The notes: a model not told the origin generated them from the letters alone. Shown: positions 1-12,530, counted from the stretch's first letter. The stretch is DNA of 64,000 nucleotides from Apostichopus japonicus (GCF_037975245.1 NC_092574.1:24394713-24458712); one strand, 5' to 3'. Made by a program: numbers and translations.

Positions 1-782
1 CTGCTTATATCACTTAAGATGTATAGGCTATGACAGAAATCCTTTCCACCAGATCTCCGACAGCCCAAATCCAACGAAGCAAATCAAGATACTTCGTGTA
101 CCGTAGGCCCAAGTCGCTTATTCCTCCCTTCGGATCTTAGAAACACATACGGGGGTGTTTAGATAGAGATTAGGGTGAGCCGGGGACAAAACTCAATCCG
201 CCAAAAAAAAAAAAAACACAAAAAAAAAAAAAAAACGGAGAAACGAATCGCCCCCAAAATAGATCAATAATGTTTGACCGATTGAAATATTTTAACATGG
301 CACTAACACAATGATGAACGGGCTCGGCTGTACTGAGTTATTTGAGATCCATAGCACGGTTAAGGATAATATCTTCAAATGTTCTTTAATCTTTATCTGG
401 CGTCTTCATTAATAAGTTAAGAAAAAAAAGGAGGATAAAACGGAAGACGAGAGACCGTGAAAGTGAAGGCGAGGGAGAGAGAAAATGAAATAATTGATGG
501 GATGATATGGTTTAATGTACAATACGTGTAGACATTTGATATGTATCAAAAACATTGATAGCTACAAGCACTAAAATGGAGAACATATGCCTGTTTCATG
601 TATTTATTGTATTATTTCGTTTTGAGTAAGAGAAACTCTGTTTATGTTTTTTTGTTGTTGTTGAAAGGAGGGTATATTTATCAGCTAGTAATTTCTTTCT
701 TGATATTGCTTTGTAACTGTTGACCGTGTTCTATAGACTTTTATCACAACCGAAAGTTAACTCACTCTTTAAATAAGATTTA

Positions 783-1017
783 ACAGGTTATCATATTAAA
801 ATAAAATAAAAATAAAAATAAAATAAAACTGTTAGCAAACTGCTTATCCACTAGAGAGCCTGTGTAATAGAATGTGTAAAAGTAAGTTGGCCTGACGTTT
901 CGATCCTAGCAGGATCTTCTTCAGAGTCTAAAAAAATGCTTTTTTTTAGCCTCTGAAGAAGATCCTGCTAGGATCGAAACGTCAGGCCAACTTACTTTTA
1001 CACAGGTTATCATATTA
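783..1017. mobile_element. Foldback insertion with 16-bp target duplication
   Basis: The 16-bp word ACAGGTTATCATATTA occurs at 783-798 and again at 1002-1017, flanking about 203 bp. In block X copy 2 the word occurs once, near 45823-45838, with no insert, so this is a real insertion with a target site duplication. The insert begins with an A-rich AAATAAAA run and ends in a long hairpin: arms 874-926 and 951-1003 are reverse complements, and the A/T run beside the loop extends the pairing. Each arm contains CTGAAGA, a GATCC/GGATC hairpin and GAAA, the kind of 3' hairpin seen at Penelope-like element ends. It encodes no protein. Confidence 0.85.
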
Positions 1018-3657
1018 TGAGATTTTAGAGAATCCAAGAAAATATGAGCATATATTTATCATCTTATCCGACGGAATTTGTATTCGTGGATGTTAGAACG
1101 TGATTATACCGGAAACCGCAAACGACGATGTTTATAAAACCGAATTACGTCCACATACATATTTGTCTTCCAATTTGTCGTTTCTTGTACTCAGTTATGA
1201 ATTTTGATGACATTTCAAATCTCTGAAGTGTCCCTCAGATTCCATTTTTTCAATTCGTTTTATAATAGACAATTCACCTGGGATTTTCTTTATCGTTCAG
1301 AAATCCCAAAGCAAATGTTTAATTTCCCAAGTCACCATTTTTAAATTGCATTTGTAAATATTTTCACTTCCTGTACGTCGTACACTAAATAATGATTACG
1401 TTATGAGAGACATAGAGAGTGAAAGAATATGACAAAGAAATGGCATCATAATATCTGCATGAATCAGTAACATATTGGTCCATAAAATTATGGCAATTGC
1501 ATCTAGATATGAATATCGCTGACATAATAATATATCACCATAGCAACACTAATTTCGGTCCCTTCTTCCTGTTACTTTTGAGAACCATAATTCAATGGGA
1601 CACTAATTATCATTACTTCTGAGAGTAACAGATTTTTTTGTTATCTAATTTGTTCTTGAATAGTTGCCGAACGTTATTTTAACATTCAATTACGCCAAAG
1701 GAAGCAATTTCTCGACCAGATATGATTCAATTATGTTACAATTCAATTATTGAATTGGAACAATAACTGTTTCGAATAAAAGACACTTTTCTAAATTTGG
1801 TCGTAACTTCCGGAAATATAATAACTTTTATGGAAAGATAGAAGAAGAAGACGAAGAAGAAGAAGAAATAAAAATAACCTGTCAGCCTTTGCTGGAATGT
1901 GGCTAACAGGCTATCAAAAATATCACCTCAGAGATACATTGACCAGCATTAAAAAGTTGGCACAATAAAATTACAAATACGGAAAATGTGAACGTGGTAA
2001 AGAAAAAATCACATACACACAAAGAAGACAAAAAAAAAGAAAAAAGCAAAGACAATTAATTCAAACTGGATTTTTTTGCGATGGATCAATATAATTTCTA
2101 AAGACATGGAAGTAGAGATATGGCTTCTATTGATTTCTAAAGCAAGAGAGAAATGTGATCAACCGAAGAAATCTTATTTGTGGTCACGTGATTAATTGAG
2201 ACACATTTCAGGCAAATTGTTACCTTTAAGAGAGAGAAGTAGAGAAGATAGAGATTGACAGAAAGAGAGAGAGAAAAGGTGGAGAGAGATGAAGAGAGAG
2301 AGAGGTGGAGAGAGAGGTGGAGAGAGAGATGGAGAGCTTTAAGAGAGCGAAAGAGCAAAAGAGAACATAATGATATTAAAGGTGAACATGATTGTATAGA
2401 TTAAACCAGCTGGAAGCGTTTAATTATTAAAATTAGATGTCTCCTTTCCACCGCTATGCTGAATCATTCAAATGGAAATATTTCTCGCAAATTATCAGGA
2501 AATATTGTCTCCTCTCCAAGACAAGAATAAGACTAACGATATACGACTTTTATATATTTATTTATTTGTCTTTAAATGCGAAATTGGCTAAATGTATTTT
2601 CTGCTCTGAAAAGTGTCGGTAGCCTATGGGCTTATATGCGTGATGATGAATGTGTTGAAATTATGCCCTGCTTTTCTGTAGATTTGAAGCATGCTTGCGG
2701 GAGGGGGTTGGTTGGTTGCTTCATCAATTTCTGACGAGTTTTACTAAACCTATATATATATATATATATATATTTATGTTGCTAATAAGTATGATTTCAT
2801 TTGTTCAAACAACATAAGCTGATTGTTTCACTAAATGAAAACTATGATTATTCGTAGTGAATACGGTAAAGAAAGACACATTTCGAAACTGATTTTTTGC
2901 TCGCAAGGTTACTAATGTCCAGCTTGCTTTAATCATACACAAACAGATGGGAAAGCAGGTCGAAAATATAAACGGAAACAAATTCTCGAAATTTAGACTA
3001 TGTAGTCAAGCTTTATGGGTTACATTGTGAAAGAAGTTTGCATCGATATGGTATCGAAAATATATCAAACTCAACTCGAAAAGCTATTTCATGTGCATCT
3101 CTTCATAAAATATTTTAATTCCTTACTCAGATTGTCCTTGCAAGTTATTCGTTTTTGCGGGTAAGGTCACGTGTGTCATAACGGTGCTACACAAGGGTAG
3201 AAAGGTTTTATGCAGTATTATGATAGTAATTCCAATCCTCCCCCCTCTCTCTTATATCACCCTTCCTTGAAGAAGACCTTCCTTCGAATCCATGTGTAAA
3301 TAATTCTAAAGGAGTGAAGGAAAAAGAAATGGAAACCCTCTCACCCATCACCCGCCCCGCCCCGCCCCACCCCCTCCCCCTCTCCCTCGTTTTTGCCACG
3401 CTTAACAATATTTCATCGTGCTCGTCAGGCAAGGAGGCATGTCATAATGCAATTTGTTCTAGAAAAACTTGGAATAAAGAAATTCTCCCATGTCAGATCG
3501 TACACACATTAAACACATACAAACCCCCCAAATTTATATGTTCCCGTGAAGCTTCAAACAACCGGAGACCGGAATGCCGGATCTCATGAGTTTCTGGTAC
3601 GAGATACGAAATACACCCCATGAAACTCATGTCGACTTATCACATACGCCGTATTTA
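1018..3657. other. Non-coding part of block X copy 1
   Basis: I see no gene here. The stretch has a GAA-rich run near 1840-1870, a GA-rich run at about 2230-2350 whose apparent reading frames are only low-complexity, a short TA microsatellite at 2751-2773, and a palindromic stretch near 3587-3630 (CATGAGTTT against AAACTCATG). The same sequence recurs at 45840-48526. Confidence 0.6.
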
Positions 3658-3663
3658 ATATAG

Positions 3664-4577
3664 AAAAGTGAAGTAAAGTAAAGTAAAATTTATTGATATC
3701 AATCATAAAATGAAGACATAATAAAATGGAATCCGCAGCTTAAAAATATGCAATATATATATACAAAAATATGATACAAATTTCATCTAGTTATGTGACA
3801 ATTCAAAAGCTTTATACTCCTCGGTAAAAAAAGAATGTCTAAAGCGTTCAGTACGCATACGAGGTAGGGTATACAACCTACGTGGAATGGTGTAAAACTT
3901 ATGGAGAGGATGGTCAGGATCAGTCAAAATCTTTCTTACATAATGAAGTACAATATCTTCAATGTACTGATCATCTATAGAATAATACTTTCTAAAATGT
4001 CTGTTAATCAAATTGAGTTATGTCTTGAAACAGGAAGAGAGCCACACAGAAGCACAATATACCAAGAGTGAAAGCACCATGGTTCGGAAGAGCCAAAGCT
4101 GTTTCTCATATTCTAGACCAAATCCTCCCAACCTATAAATACAAGATAGCCGCTGCTTTATTTTCGCAATTGTTGAGCCTATATGAGAGTCCCAAGTGAG
4201 AGTATGATGAAAAATGAGTCCTAAATATTTAAAATCTGACACAACCTCAACCTCACTATCATTAATTATAACTGGATCATGCATCTGAACTGAACGGAAA
4301 TCAACAATTAATTCCTTGGTCTTGGAGCTGTTAATAAAAAGGTAATCGGTTTCACACCACGCTACAGTCTCCGCAATAGCTGTGTGGTAATTGACAATGC
4401 CTTGTGGATATTTATCATTACACAAACCAACAATAGCCGTATCATCTGCATATTTTATAATGTAAACATTTTCATAAAGTGTGGACAAGGAATCAGTATA
4501 AACGGCAAACAGCAAAGGTATAAACAACACCCTTGTGGGACACCAGTATTAGTGACACCAGTATTATATATGCATAT
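3664..4577 (-). mobile_element. 5'-truncated LINE, reverse transcriptase 3' part
   Basis: Read on the minus strand, 4530-4018 encodes the second half of a non-LTR reverse transcriptase: a YADDTAIVG catalytic box, then KTKELIVDF, then FKYLGLIFHHTLTWDSHI. After a frame break, 4011-3787 continues with ILTDPDHPLHKFY and a typical C-terminal tail. The 3' end is a short TTTAC repeat at about 3664-3690. Block X copy 2 has the empty site near 48530, and ATATAG at 3658-3663 and 4578-4583 is the likely short target duplication. The catalytic box is intact, but the copy is truncated and frameshifted, so it is dead. The clade is not assigned. Confidence 0.85.
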
Positions 4578-5078
4578 ATATAGTCTTGGTTTTGTCAAAC
4601 ATTGTATAAATGTCACCACGTATGAGCGTTTACTTAAAATAATACATTGTATGTCGCTTCAAGGTACAATCCACGCACGGTTGATGCTTATGTACGCCAT
4701 ACGGTACATTTCGTGCGAGTGGTAACGTGGACTGCATAATCTAAAATTCTACATGGAAGTCATGTGTTGATTAGACATATATGCGAAGTTTCAAGTATGG
4801 TACGTAGTAGATGAATTCAATTATTTCACACGGTGTAGGATTGAGAAAGGGAATTTAGTGACCTCCCCCACAAGTTGATAGATATCTGCTAAAATGGCCA
4901 CAGTGTTTGAACAATTACTATACACACTACGTTCATTTCGATGATACTTTATACGGAGAGAGATAGAGAGGGAGGGAGGCATTTGAGCTATAGCCATGTT
5001 TCTGTAAAAATTTTGGTTTTATTCTAAATCTTAAAAGATGCAAAAGTGGTATAGAAACAAAGCCTGGACTGATAGCAA

Positions 5079-5259
5079 AGTCGCCCAGGAAAGAACCTGG
5101 GCACGAAAACCAAACTACAGAACGACTGATCCGCTCTCAACCCCAGTCCCCTTGCATCGGGACTGTGACTGTGTGATCATCGTCGGGTGTGCATCACCAT
5201 TCACCTCGAAGGGGAACAGATACTACAGATTATCTTAGCCAAAAAGGCCGAGAAGCGAT
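5079..5259 (-). mobile_element. U2-headed SINE, copy 1
   Basis: On the minus strand the element starts at 5259 with ATCGCTTCTCGGCC, the 5' end of U2 snRNA, and follows U2 through the stem I hairpin to GTAGTATCTGTTC. It then switches to an unrelated body of about 140 bp. The body ends in a hairpin (GCCCAGG, a short loop, CCTGGGC) followed by a T-run. The same chimaera sits at an independent site at 61661-61852, so it is a repeated family and not a one-off pseudogene. This copy lies inside block X. Confidence 0.8.
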
Positions 5260-5394
5260 GTACGTGTGTATGCGTGTAAGTGTGTGTGTGACGCCTGGCT
5301 TGTAAACACGGTATCTCAAGTAGGGAAGCTTGGAACAATCTAATATTTGGTGCATATGAGTACCACATTGAGTAGATGTGCCCTATTTTTTGTT

Positions 5395-5640
5395 GCCTGT
5401 GAAGGTCACCAAACGTCGGTTAGAGGCCAAAAACCAAAATATTAAAACAAGCAAGAACTCCCATTGACAGGATCCGACATGGTTGATATTTTGGGACCAG
5501 TTGTGAATGGGGTAAGGGATCGTTTCAAATCATAACGGTCATGTGATCCAAGGTCAACAAAGGTCAATTAGGGGTCAAAAACTAGTATTTTTGCAATAAC
5601 TTGAGAACCAAATGTCCATCAAGGTTGGGAGTTACGCTAT
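5395..5640. repeat. GGTCA-rich repeat, single unit
   Basis: The stretch contains repeated AGGTCA half-sites, including two at 5551-5556 and 5561-5566 spaced by four bases (a DR4 arrangement), then GGGGTCA. Blocks such as CCGACATGGTTGATATTTTG recur several times in the amplified version at 49370-50990. No coding sequence is seen. Confidence 0.75.
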
Positions 5641-5664
5641 TGTAATACAATAGTCGAACTGCAT

Positions 5665-7844
5665 TTATTTATTTATTTGTTTGCCACAAAAGTACAAAGT
5701 GGAGGAAGTCTTCCATAAAGCTTAAAAGCTTAACAATGTGGAAGACTCCCTGAAGATAGAAAAGAAAAGAAAAAAACAACATATACATATGTGTATGAAT
5801 ACATACATAGATATAAGTACAAATTAAATGTTCAATATATATATATATAGTAATTACATACAGGTATAATTTAGTTTTAGTCAGTAACTTGCTATTATTT
5901 CCTTACAAAACCACTTCTTAAAGGATGTGACTGACTTTTTACTCTTTAAATCGTTCATTAGAAGATTCCATGTTTTTGTTGCATGGTTTTGTAGGCTTAA
6001 AGTTTCAATGGTGGTATTGTAGAGATTATAGTGGGCATGATTAGCATGCCTCGTGTTATGATTATGTACATCTCTGTTACTGGTTAAAAAATTGTCAAAG
6101 GCAGCTGGTAGTAATCCATTCCAGGTCTTGAAGGCAAATAATGCAAGCTTAACTTTAATGAGATCGTGCAATTTTAGTAAGTTGAGTTTCTTAAATAGGG
6201 GACTGGTGTGCTCACGTGGGGCTGAGTGTGTTAAGTGGCGAATGGCTGCCTTTTGGAGTATGATAAGATTGTTAAGGTTGGCGTTGTATGTGCCAGACCA
6301 AATAATGGAACAATAAGTGAGATGCGGGACAACCAGGGTCTGGTATAGTGTTCTGAGTATGTTTTCCGATAGATAATATTTCAACTTAGATAATATGCCA
6401 ACATTCCGTGCAATTATACTGCAAATAGTTGAAATATGGTTGCGCCAGCTAAGTTTACAATCAATATTTACACCTAAAAACTTAGTAGTATAAACTTGCT
6501 TAATTATTTTCCCATCCATACATATATCTTTATTCCAAATGAGTGTATTACGAGTATTAAAGACAATGTAATTCCTTTTTGTACATTTAGTGATAATTTG
6601 TTGGCCGAAAACCAATTACAGAATTTATTTAATTCATTTGACACGTTGGAAGATAATGTGATTATGTCGTCGCTCTCGAAGAAAATACTGGTGTCATCAG
6701 CAAAGAGAATGATTTTGGCTAGTTTGGAGACATGACGAATATCGTTAATATATAGAATAAATAACAAAGGACCTAAGACTGAACCCTGTGGAACGCCGCA
6801 ACGAATTTTAGCAAGATCGGATCTAGAGTTTTTATACAAGGTATACTGATATCTGTTCGAAATATAGCTTTCAAGCCAGTTGAGAGTAGTTCCTCTAATG
6901 CCGTATGAAAATAATTTATTGATAAGGATGGTATGATCGATCGTGTCAAACGCCTTCGAAAGGTCGAGGAATACACCAATGCAATTTTTGCCATTATTAA
7001 GACTAGTATGTAAACTGTTAAGTGCATCTGCCAAAGCCAGTTCAGTAGAATGTTCGGGTCGAAAGCCGTACTGTTCTTTTACAGAGAATATTATATTGGT
7101 TAAGAAAATTAAATATGCGATTGAACATAAGTCGTTCTATGATTTTAGAAAAACAGGAAAGCAATGAAATCGGTCGATAATTCTCATATACATTGGAATA
7201 TCTCTTTTTATAGATTGGTATAACCTTTGCCGTTTTAAGTTTATCTGGGAATACGCCAGTGTTAAATGATAAATTTACATATATGGGTCAAAGGCTTAGC
7301 AATAAAAGGAATAACATTTTTTATAATATCAGGTTTGAAATCATCATATCCTGCTGCTTTATTGGGTTTCAAGTTGGAAGTTGCAATTTTAATTAGTTCT
7401 TCTTCAGTGACTGGGAATGTGAATATTGAATGACTATTGTTATCATAGATGGTTTTATGTGATTTACCTTTGTTTTTTATTTTACTAGCAAGCGATGGTC
7501 CAAGATTTACATAGAAATTGTTGAAGTTATTCGCAATGATATTTTCATCACTGGTTTCTTGGTCACCATCTTTGAAAACAGCAGGATATGATGATTCTTT
7601 ACGGTTATTGTGCAACATTTCATTAATAGTACGCCATGTATGGTTTGTGTTATTTCTGCTCTCATTAAATTTATTGTCAAAACAGAGCTTTTTCGAAAGT
7701 CTGATTACTTGATTAAGCTTATTACGATAAGTTGTATACATAGACTTGTACATAACTGTAGGAGACTTTAACTGACGTCTGTAAAGTTTGTGCTTCCTTT
7801 TAATGGAAGTCAAAATACCATTCGTAATCCATGGGAGACCCTTT
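5665..7844 (-). mobile_element. LINE, 5'-truncated, linker and reverse transcriptase
   Basis: On the minus strand, 7885-7262 encodes the pre-RT linker typical of LINE ORF2 (LPWITNGILTSI, then TWRTINEML, then KPNKAAGYDDFKPDII). After a frame break, 7034-6504 encodes the RT core: VFLDLSKAFDTIDH, then YGIRGTTLNWLESYISNR, GVPQGSVLGPLLFILYINDI and FADDTSIFFES. 6615-5881 encodes the thumb and C-terminus (TTKFLGVNIDCKLSW, LVVPHLTYCSIIWSG). The 3' end is an AAAT-type repeat at 5663-5682. Block X copy 2 lacks it. The 5' junction shares GGGAGACC with the target, so it formed by microhomology and no clear target duplication remains. The endonuclease is missing and the frame is broken at least twice. Confidence 0.9.
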
Positions 7845-8089
7845 GGGAGACCCTTGACCTCAGGTTGACCTCCAGTGACATGCATTAGCTTCTTTCAAGA
7901 TGATTCTTTGAAGTTTCGTGGGCATATTCCAATCTAACAAGCTCATAAGTGACTCCTTTGCAACCTTATTGTGCGAAGTTACTAGAGATTTGGTTTGGTT
8001 TTGTAATACGTGGTGTGTCGATTCATAACATTGAGTACAAGAACCCTATTGTTTTTTATTGAGGTGTGTATAACCACGTACAGTAGACT

Positions 8090-9414
8090 GACCTTTGTTA
8101 GCATGCCATAGTGTTATTGTAACAGCTAGTTCTGGTTATACTAACAAGCAGAATTCTAGTGCGTTGAAGTCATCGAAACCACAATGCATTTTGCATTCTA
8201 GTTAGTTCCCGGTTGCTTCTTTCATGAGCAGTTTTGCAGTTTCTGTAGAGAATGACAAATTTGAGGTCAGATAAGCTGTGAATGGGGAGATAAAAGTGTT
8301 TAGCAACAGGGAAGCCTGGGTTATTTTTGCGGATACTTAGTTTGTGGTTATTAAACCGAAGCCTGAACTTAGTGCTGGTTTCGCCAATATTGATGACCTG
8401 GGGGCACTTGCAACAATAGAGGAGGTAGATGACATTGGCTGAGTCGCAACCAAATCTACCGGGTCTCAGAGTGGTGCATGAGGCCCGGTGGAGGAAAGCG
8501 GGGGAGGCGTCGAGTTGTGTGCACATCAGGCATCTCGGTTTGTTACAAGTGATGTTACCACTATCGGGCTCATTACTGGGTGGGGCGATATTAGTTCGAA
8601 CCAGCACTGAACGGATGTTACGTGGTTGTCTATAAGCTATTTCAGGGGGAGCTTTAAAAGTTCAGCTATTGTGGGGTCGGAACCTAGAGTGCCAATTGGC
8701 TTATTTGGTTTCATTGAAAAGGGGCGAAGGAAGGGGTGGTAAGTGACAAAGAGGGGTAGTTTATCAGAATCAGATTTGTTACGATAGGTTAGGAGACTAG
8801 ATCGTTGTAGAGACAGAACCCGTTTGAGGTGGTAGTTCAGTAGTCGGTACGGGTGTCCCCTTTTGAGGAAGAAATTAGGAAATTAGGAAGGCCTTATTAA
8901 GAAAAGTTTGGTCACGTGAGCAGATACGCCGGTATCTGAGTAACTGGCTGTAGACAATGGAATTTTTGGTGTAGCGGGGATAAAAACTATTAAAGTGGAG
9001 ATAAGAGTGCCTATCAGTTGGTTTGACATACACCGATGTCTCTATTTTGTGATTTTCGATCATGACGAGTACATCGAGGAAGGGGATTTGCTTTGAGGAC
9101 CGTTCGGTGGTAAACTTTATGGAATCGTGAAAATCATTGGCAAACGTGAAAAAGTTGTCCAGTTCTTGTTCGCCCTTATCCCATTACATACAAATACCAT
9201 CAATATAACATACACAGAGACATGGTTTGTAAGAGGATGAAGATAGTAATTCTTGTTCCAGGTAATGCATAAAATTATTAGCATATGAAGGGGCCATTCG
9301 GGTACCCATGGCTGTGCCTTTGGTTTGCAGATAATGACGACCATTGAAGGTAAAATTATTATGCTCAAGTGTAAACTTAATGAGCTGCGATATCTCACAA
9401 TGTTGGGTGACATC

Positions 9415-9415
<1 letters not shown>
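8090..9415 (-). mobile_element. Penelope-like element remnant in block X copy 1
   Basis: On the minus strand the order is RT palm (9415-9120; AMGTRMAPSYAN box), RT thumb (9063-8875; KPTDRHSYLHFNSF, SQLLRYRRICS), then a Cys-rich CNKPRCLMC knuckle and a GIY-YIG endonuclease (8607-8170; VIYLLYC, then NIGETSTKFRLRFNNHKLS). That RT plus C-terminal GIY-YIG order defines Penelope-like elements. The catalytic YIDD has become YIDG followed by a stop, and the YIG tyrosine is replaced, so this copy is dead. The 5' part is missing; the homology ends at a TA microsatellite. The 3' limit is approximate. Confidence 0.85.

Positions 9416-9478
<63 letters not shown>
9416..9478. repeat. TA microsatellite between two Penelope-like elements
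   Basis: An uninterrupted TA run of about 60 bp. A minus-strand Penelope remnant ends at its left edge and a plus-strand Penelope element begins at its right edge, so two truncated elements stand head to head across it. Confidence 0.95.
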
Positions 9479-9486
<8 letters not shown>

Positions 9487-10475
9487 ATATAAAACCTGGT
9501 CGCTTTTATTTTCTGCCTAAAATTCACAAAGAAGGCAATCCCGGGAGGCCCATAATATCGGGTAATGGTACAGCGACTGAAAAAAAATCCAAATTCGTGG
9601 ATCTCCTCATCCAACCTCTTGTTTCGGCCCTACCGTCCTATGTGCAGGACACTACGGATTTCATCCGGAAAATTGGGGAAATAAAAAATCTTCCCTTATC
9701 TACTCTGTTAGTTACCTTGGATGTGTCTTCGTTATACACAAATATCCCTAACGAAGAGGGCATTTCGGCCTGCACAAAAGCATTCAAACCGAAACGTGGC
9801 AAAACCCCCACGAAGAAAGAATTGGCCGAATTAATGCAACTTATCTTGACCAACAATAATCTGGTATTTGGCAACAAACACTACCTCCAAATTCATGGCA
9901 CCGCAATGGGTACCAAAATGGCACCGTCTTTTGCCAACATCTATATGGGAAACCTCGAGAAAGAATGTCTATCTCGACAAAACTTGAAACCACTCACGTG
10001 GTTACGTTACATTGACGATATCTTCATGATATGGACCCATGGTGAGGCAAATCTAAAACTCTTCATTGATGACATAAACTCGTTTCATCACACTATCAAA
10101 TTCACTGCTGATTTTTCTGGACATGGCGTTCACTTCCTGGACACCACTGTGCCCCTTCAAAATGGTTCACTCAAAACAGACTTGTTCAATAAACCCACGA
10201 ACAAGAACAACTACCTCTTACCAAGCAGTTGCCATCCACGTCACTGTACCAGAAATATTCCGTACAGTCAAGCGTTGCGCATTCGACGCATTTGCTCCTC
10301 AGAAGTCGATTTTGATTTACGCACTAAAGAACTGTCACAACACCTCCTAAACAGACAGTATTTTCTGGGTACTATTGAAAATGCCATCAAAAAGGCTAAA
10401 AGCAAACCCCGTACCGAAACATTGACGTACAAAACTCGTCAAACCAGTTCCAAAAGGGTACCATTGGTTTACTGA
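9477..10475 (+). CDS. Penelope-like reverse transcriptase, N-terminally truncated
   Basis: An open frame of 332 codons, whose first codons fall in microsatellite sequence, so its real start is lost. Visible RT blocks: FLPKIHK (residues 12-18), GRPIIS (23-28), LDVSSLYTNIP (81-91) with the first catalytic Asp, GTAMGTKMAPSFAN (141-154), the catalytic YIDDIF (179-184), HFLDTTV (219-225), and the thumb motif YSQALRIRRICSS (263-275). The YIDD box and AMGTKMAPSFAN box are characteristic of Penelope-like elements. The RT frame is uninterrupted, but the N-terminal region is absent and the downstream endonuclease is broken, so this is a recent, defective copy. It was not part of the block X duplication. 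Confidence 0.9.
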
Positions 10476-11300
10476 ATTCCACCTTGGTCTCCCACCACTG
10501 GCTAATATCATTCAGAAGAATTTTCACCTACTTCAAGGCACCGAACGCCTGAAATCAGTTTTCCAGAATTACCTGTCATCGCTTTTAAAAGACCCAGCAA
10601 CCTACGGGATATCTTAGTTCGGGCATCCTTTCGGGATGACACCCCATTAGGGGAAAGCAAAACAGAAACTACAGGATCATCGCCCTGTACACAAAATTGC
10701 AAAACGTAATTACTTGTCGATTCGACCGGGGCCTTTTAGAGCAACCAAACCAAACGCACGTTCCAAATTCGGCACAAAATTAACTGCGTATCCAAAAATG
10801 TCATTTACCTCATTTACTGCAATATTTGTAACTTACAATACATTGGAGAGTCAAAAAACACTCTTAGAATGTGAATGACACAACATAGATCGGCGATCAA
10901 AACAAAAAAGATCTACCAACGTGTTGCAAATCACTTCAATCTCCAAAATCAAACGATTCTTGGACATAAATCTAGGAAAGGGAAAGAAAATTTCTGGGAA
11001 CTAAACCTAAAGACCACGGCACCATTCGGTTTAAACATCAGAAACGATTTGCCGTCCCAGATAAACCAAAACAATTCCTTTACAATTACGACGGAATCGG
11101 ATTAAAATAATCCTACGCGGATTAAAATAATCCGAATTTCTAAAACTTCTGCTCAATTCAGCAGAAATCAGTAAGTCGCTTTGCCTTTACAACCATGCCG
11201 ACATCTTCTCTATAAAATAGTTTCAATTCCTGCTACTCCTTGTCACTTTCGGTGATCATGCACTGAAGAAGAGCTAGTTTTGCTCGAAAGTTCTGCAAAA
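10476..11300 (+). pseudogene. Broken GIY-YIG end and 3' UTR of the Penelope-like element
   Basis: Downstream of the RT frame the GIY-YIG endonuclease is recognisable but split by frameshifts: near 10795-10865 the translation reads KNVIYLIYCNICNLQYIGES, the full GIY-YIG signature, and 10875 onward reads QHRSAIKTKKIYQRVANHF, the following helix. Coding similarity fades near 11105. The 3' untranslated part contains CTGAAGA (11263-11269), a GAGC/GCTC hairpin and GAAA (11286-11289), the same arrangement as in the foldback insertion near 953-979. Confidence 0.75.
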
Positions 11301-12530
11301 TTGGCTGTTTTACTTCCAATCACTTACCTAATTCAATTATTGTACCTCACTCGAGATCCAGCCTTTGTCTAAATGCAGCATAGTTGTTTAACAGTTTTTC
11401 CGTTATTCCTCTATATATATATATATAATTTATATACATATAATTTATATATATATATATATATATAATTTATATGGATCACATGGATCATGGCCATTGT
11501 TGTTATCAGGTGTTTTGGTTTACAGGAAGTTTTTTTTAAATGTTTTCTTCTTCGCCGTCAGCTTTACGGAGATCATCGATCTGATAACCGAACGACTTGC
11601 ATATATTCAAATTTCTCAAGAGATGTTTGTCAAAGAAAAACAAAAATTTCTCCCAAATACATGACTACGAGGACACCGTGACACTACTAGGTATAGACTA
11701 TATAAGAAGACTGATTACAAGAGAAGACTTCAAATTCGATCTTGTTACTACATAACTATCTAGATATTTGGCCAATACGGCGGGAATGGAGCGGAGGGGA
11801 AGGAGGGGGGCGGGGGGGGGGGGCGTGAATGTCTCTGAGAAATCAGTTGACAACTTCTTAGACTTTGAATCATTTTATATTTCAACAATAAAACAGAAGT
11901 ATCTTGATCTTCTTCGTTGGATTTAGGCTGTCGGAGATCTGCTGGAAAGGATTTCTGACATAGCCTATACATCTTAAATGATATAAGCAACCTTTGAAAA
12001 CAAAATTGAAGTATACTTTCCTCTTCGATGTTTCTTCAACGCTTTTGGAATGTGACAGCTTTCCGCAGGAATTGAAATAGAGAATAGACTAAATAGTATA
12101 GAAAGTACTAGTATAGAAAGTACTAGACCGTACTTGGAAATGGATAAATATGAGTAAATTTTTCAAGATCGTATCATGCATGATGCATACAAACTTGAGT
12201 GCAGATCATCTGAATTAATACAGCCTATACCATTCAAATTGTTAAGTTATTAACATTTAAAGTTGTGTCAGAATGTTTGAAAATTCTCATTTTACTCAAA
12301 CTCGATGCCGAACTCCTCATCAGGCTGTTCGGGCTCCGTTATCACTACAGGGTTTTGGTACGAGCTTCTTTTATTTGCTGTGGCTACCTTGATTAATATA
12401 CAACCCATACATGGGTATGACGTCATGTTTATTTGTTGTCGTTTGCCATAGTATCAACAACGCATACCATAGAGTTGAAGTCAAGACGAGAAATCCTTGT
12501 CAGAACCAACCAGTTTTAGGCCGACTTCAA
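11300..12530. other. Mixed non-coding stretch with an inverted scrap of block X
   Basis: There is a TA-rich run at about 11412-11470 and a G-run near 11805-11825. The segment 11885-11990 is the reverse complement of the first hundred or so bases of block X (AGATGTATAGGCTATG on the minus strand). A short direct repeat of AGTATAGAAAGTACT lies near 12090-12123. No gene is recognised in 11480-11880 or 11990-12500; the short frames there match nothing I know. Confidence 0.5.

Larger units (their letters stand above)
1..9415. repeat. Segmental duplication block X, copy 1
   Basis: The sequence from base 1 onward is nearly identical to the sequence from 45052 onward, in the same orientation and order, up to a TA microsatellite. 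Copy 1 carries extra DNA that copy 2 lacks: a foldback insertion (799-1001), a LINE (3664-4577) and a second LINE (about 5665-7844). It lacks about 1.36 kb of GGTCA-rich repeat found in copy 2. Outside these insertions and the Penelope remnant at its end, the block holds no recognisable gene. The window starts inside or at the edge of the block, so the left boundary is not certain. Confidence 0.9.

Noticed and set aside
2137-2358. Ser/Leu-rich frame, also at 46969-47175
   Set aside because: It is the complement of a GA-rich run and changes freely between the two block X copies.
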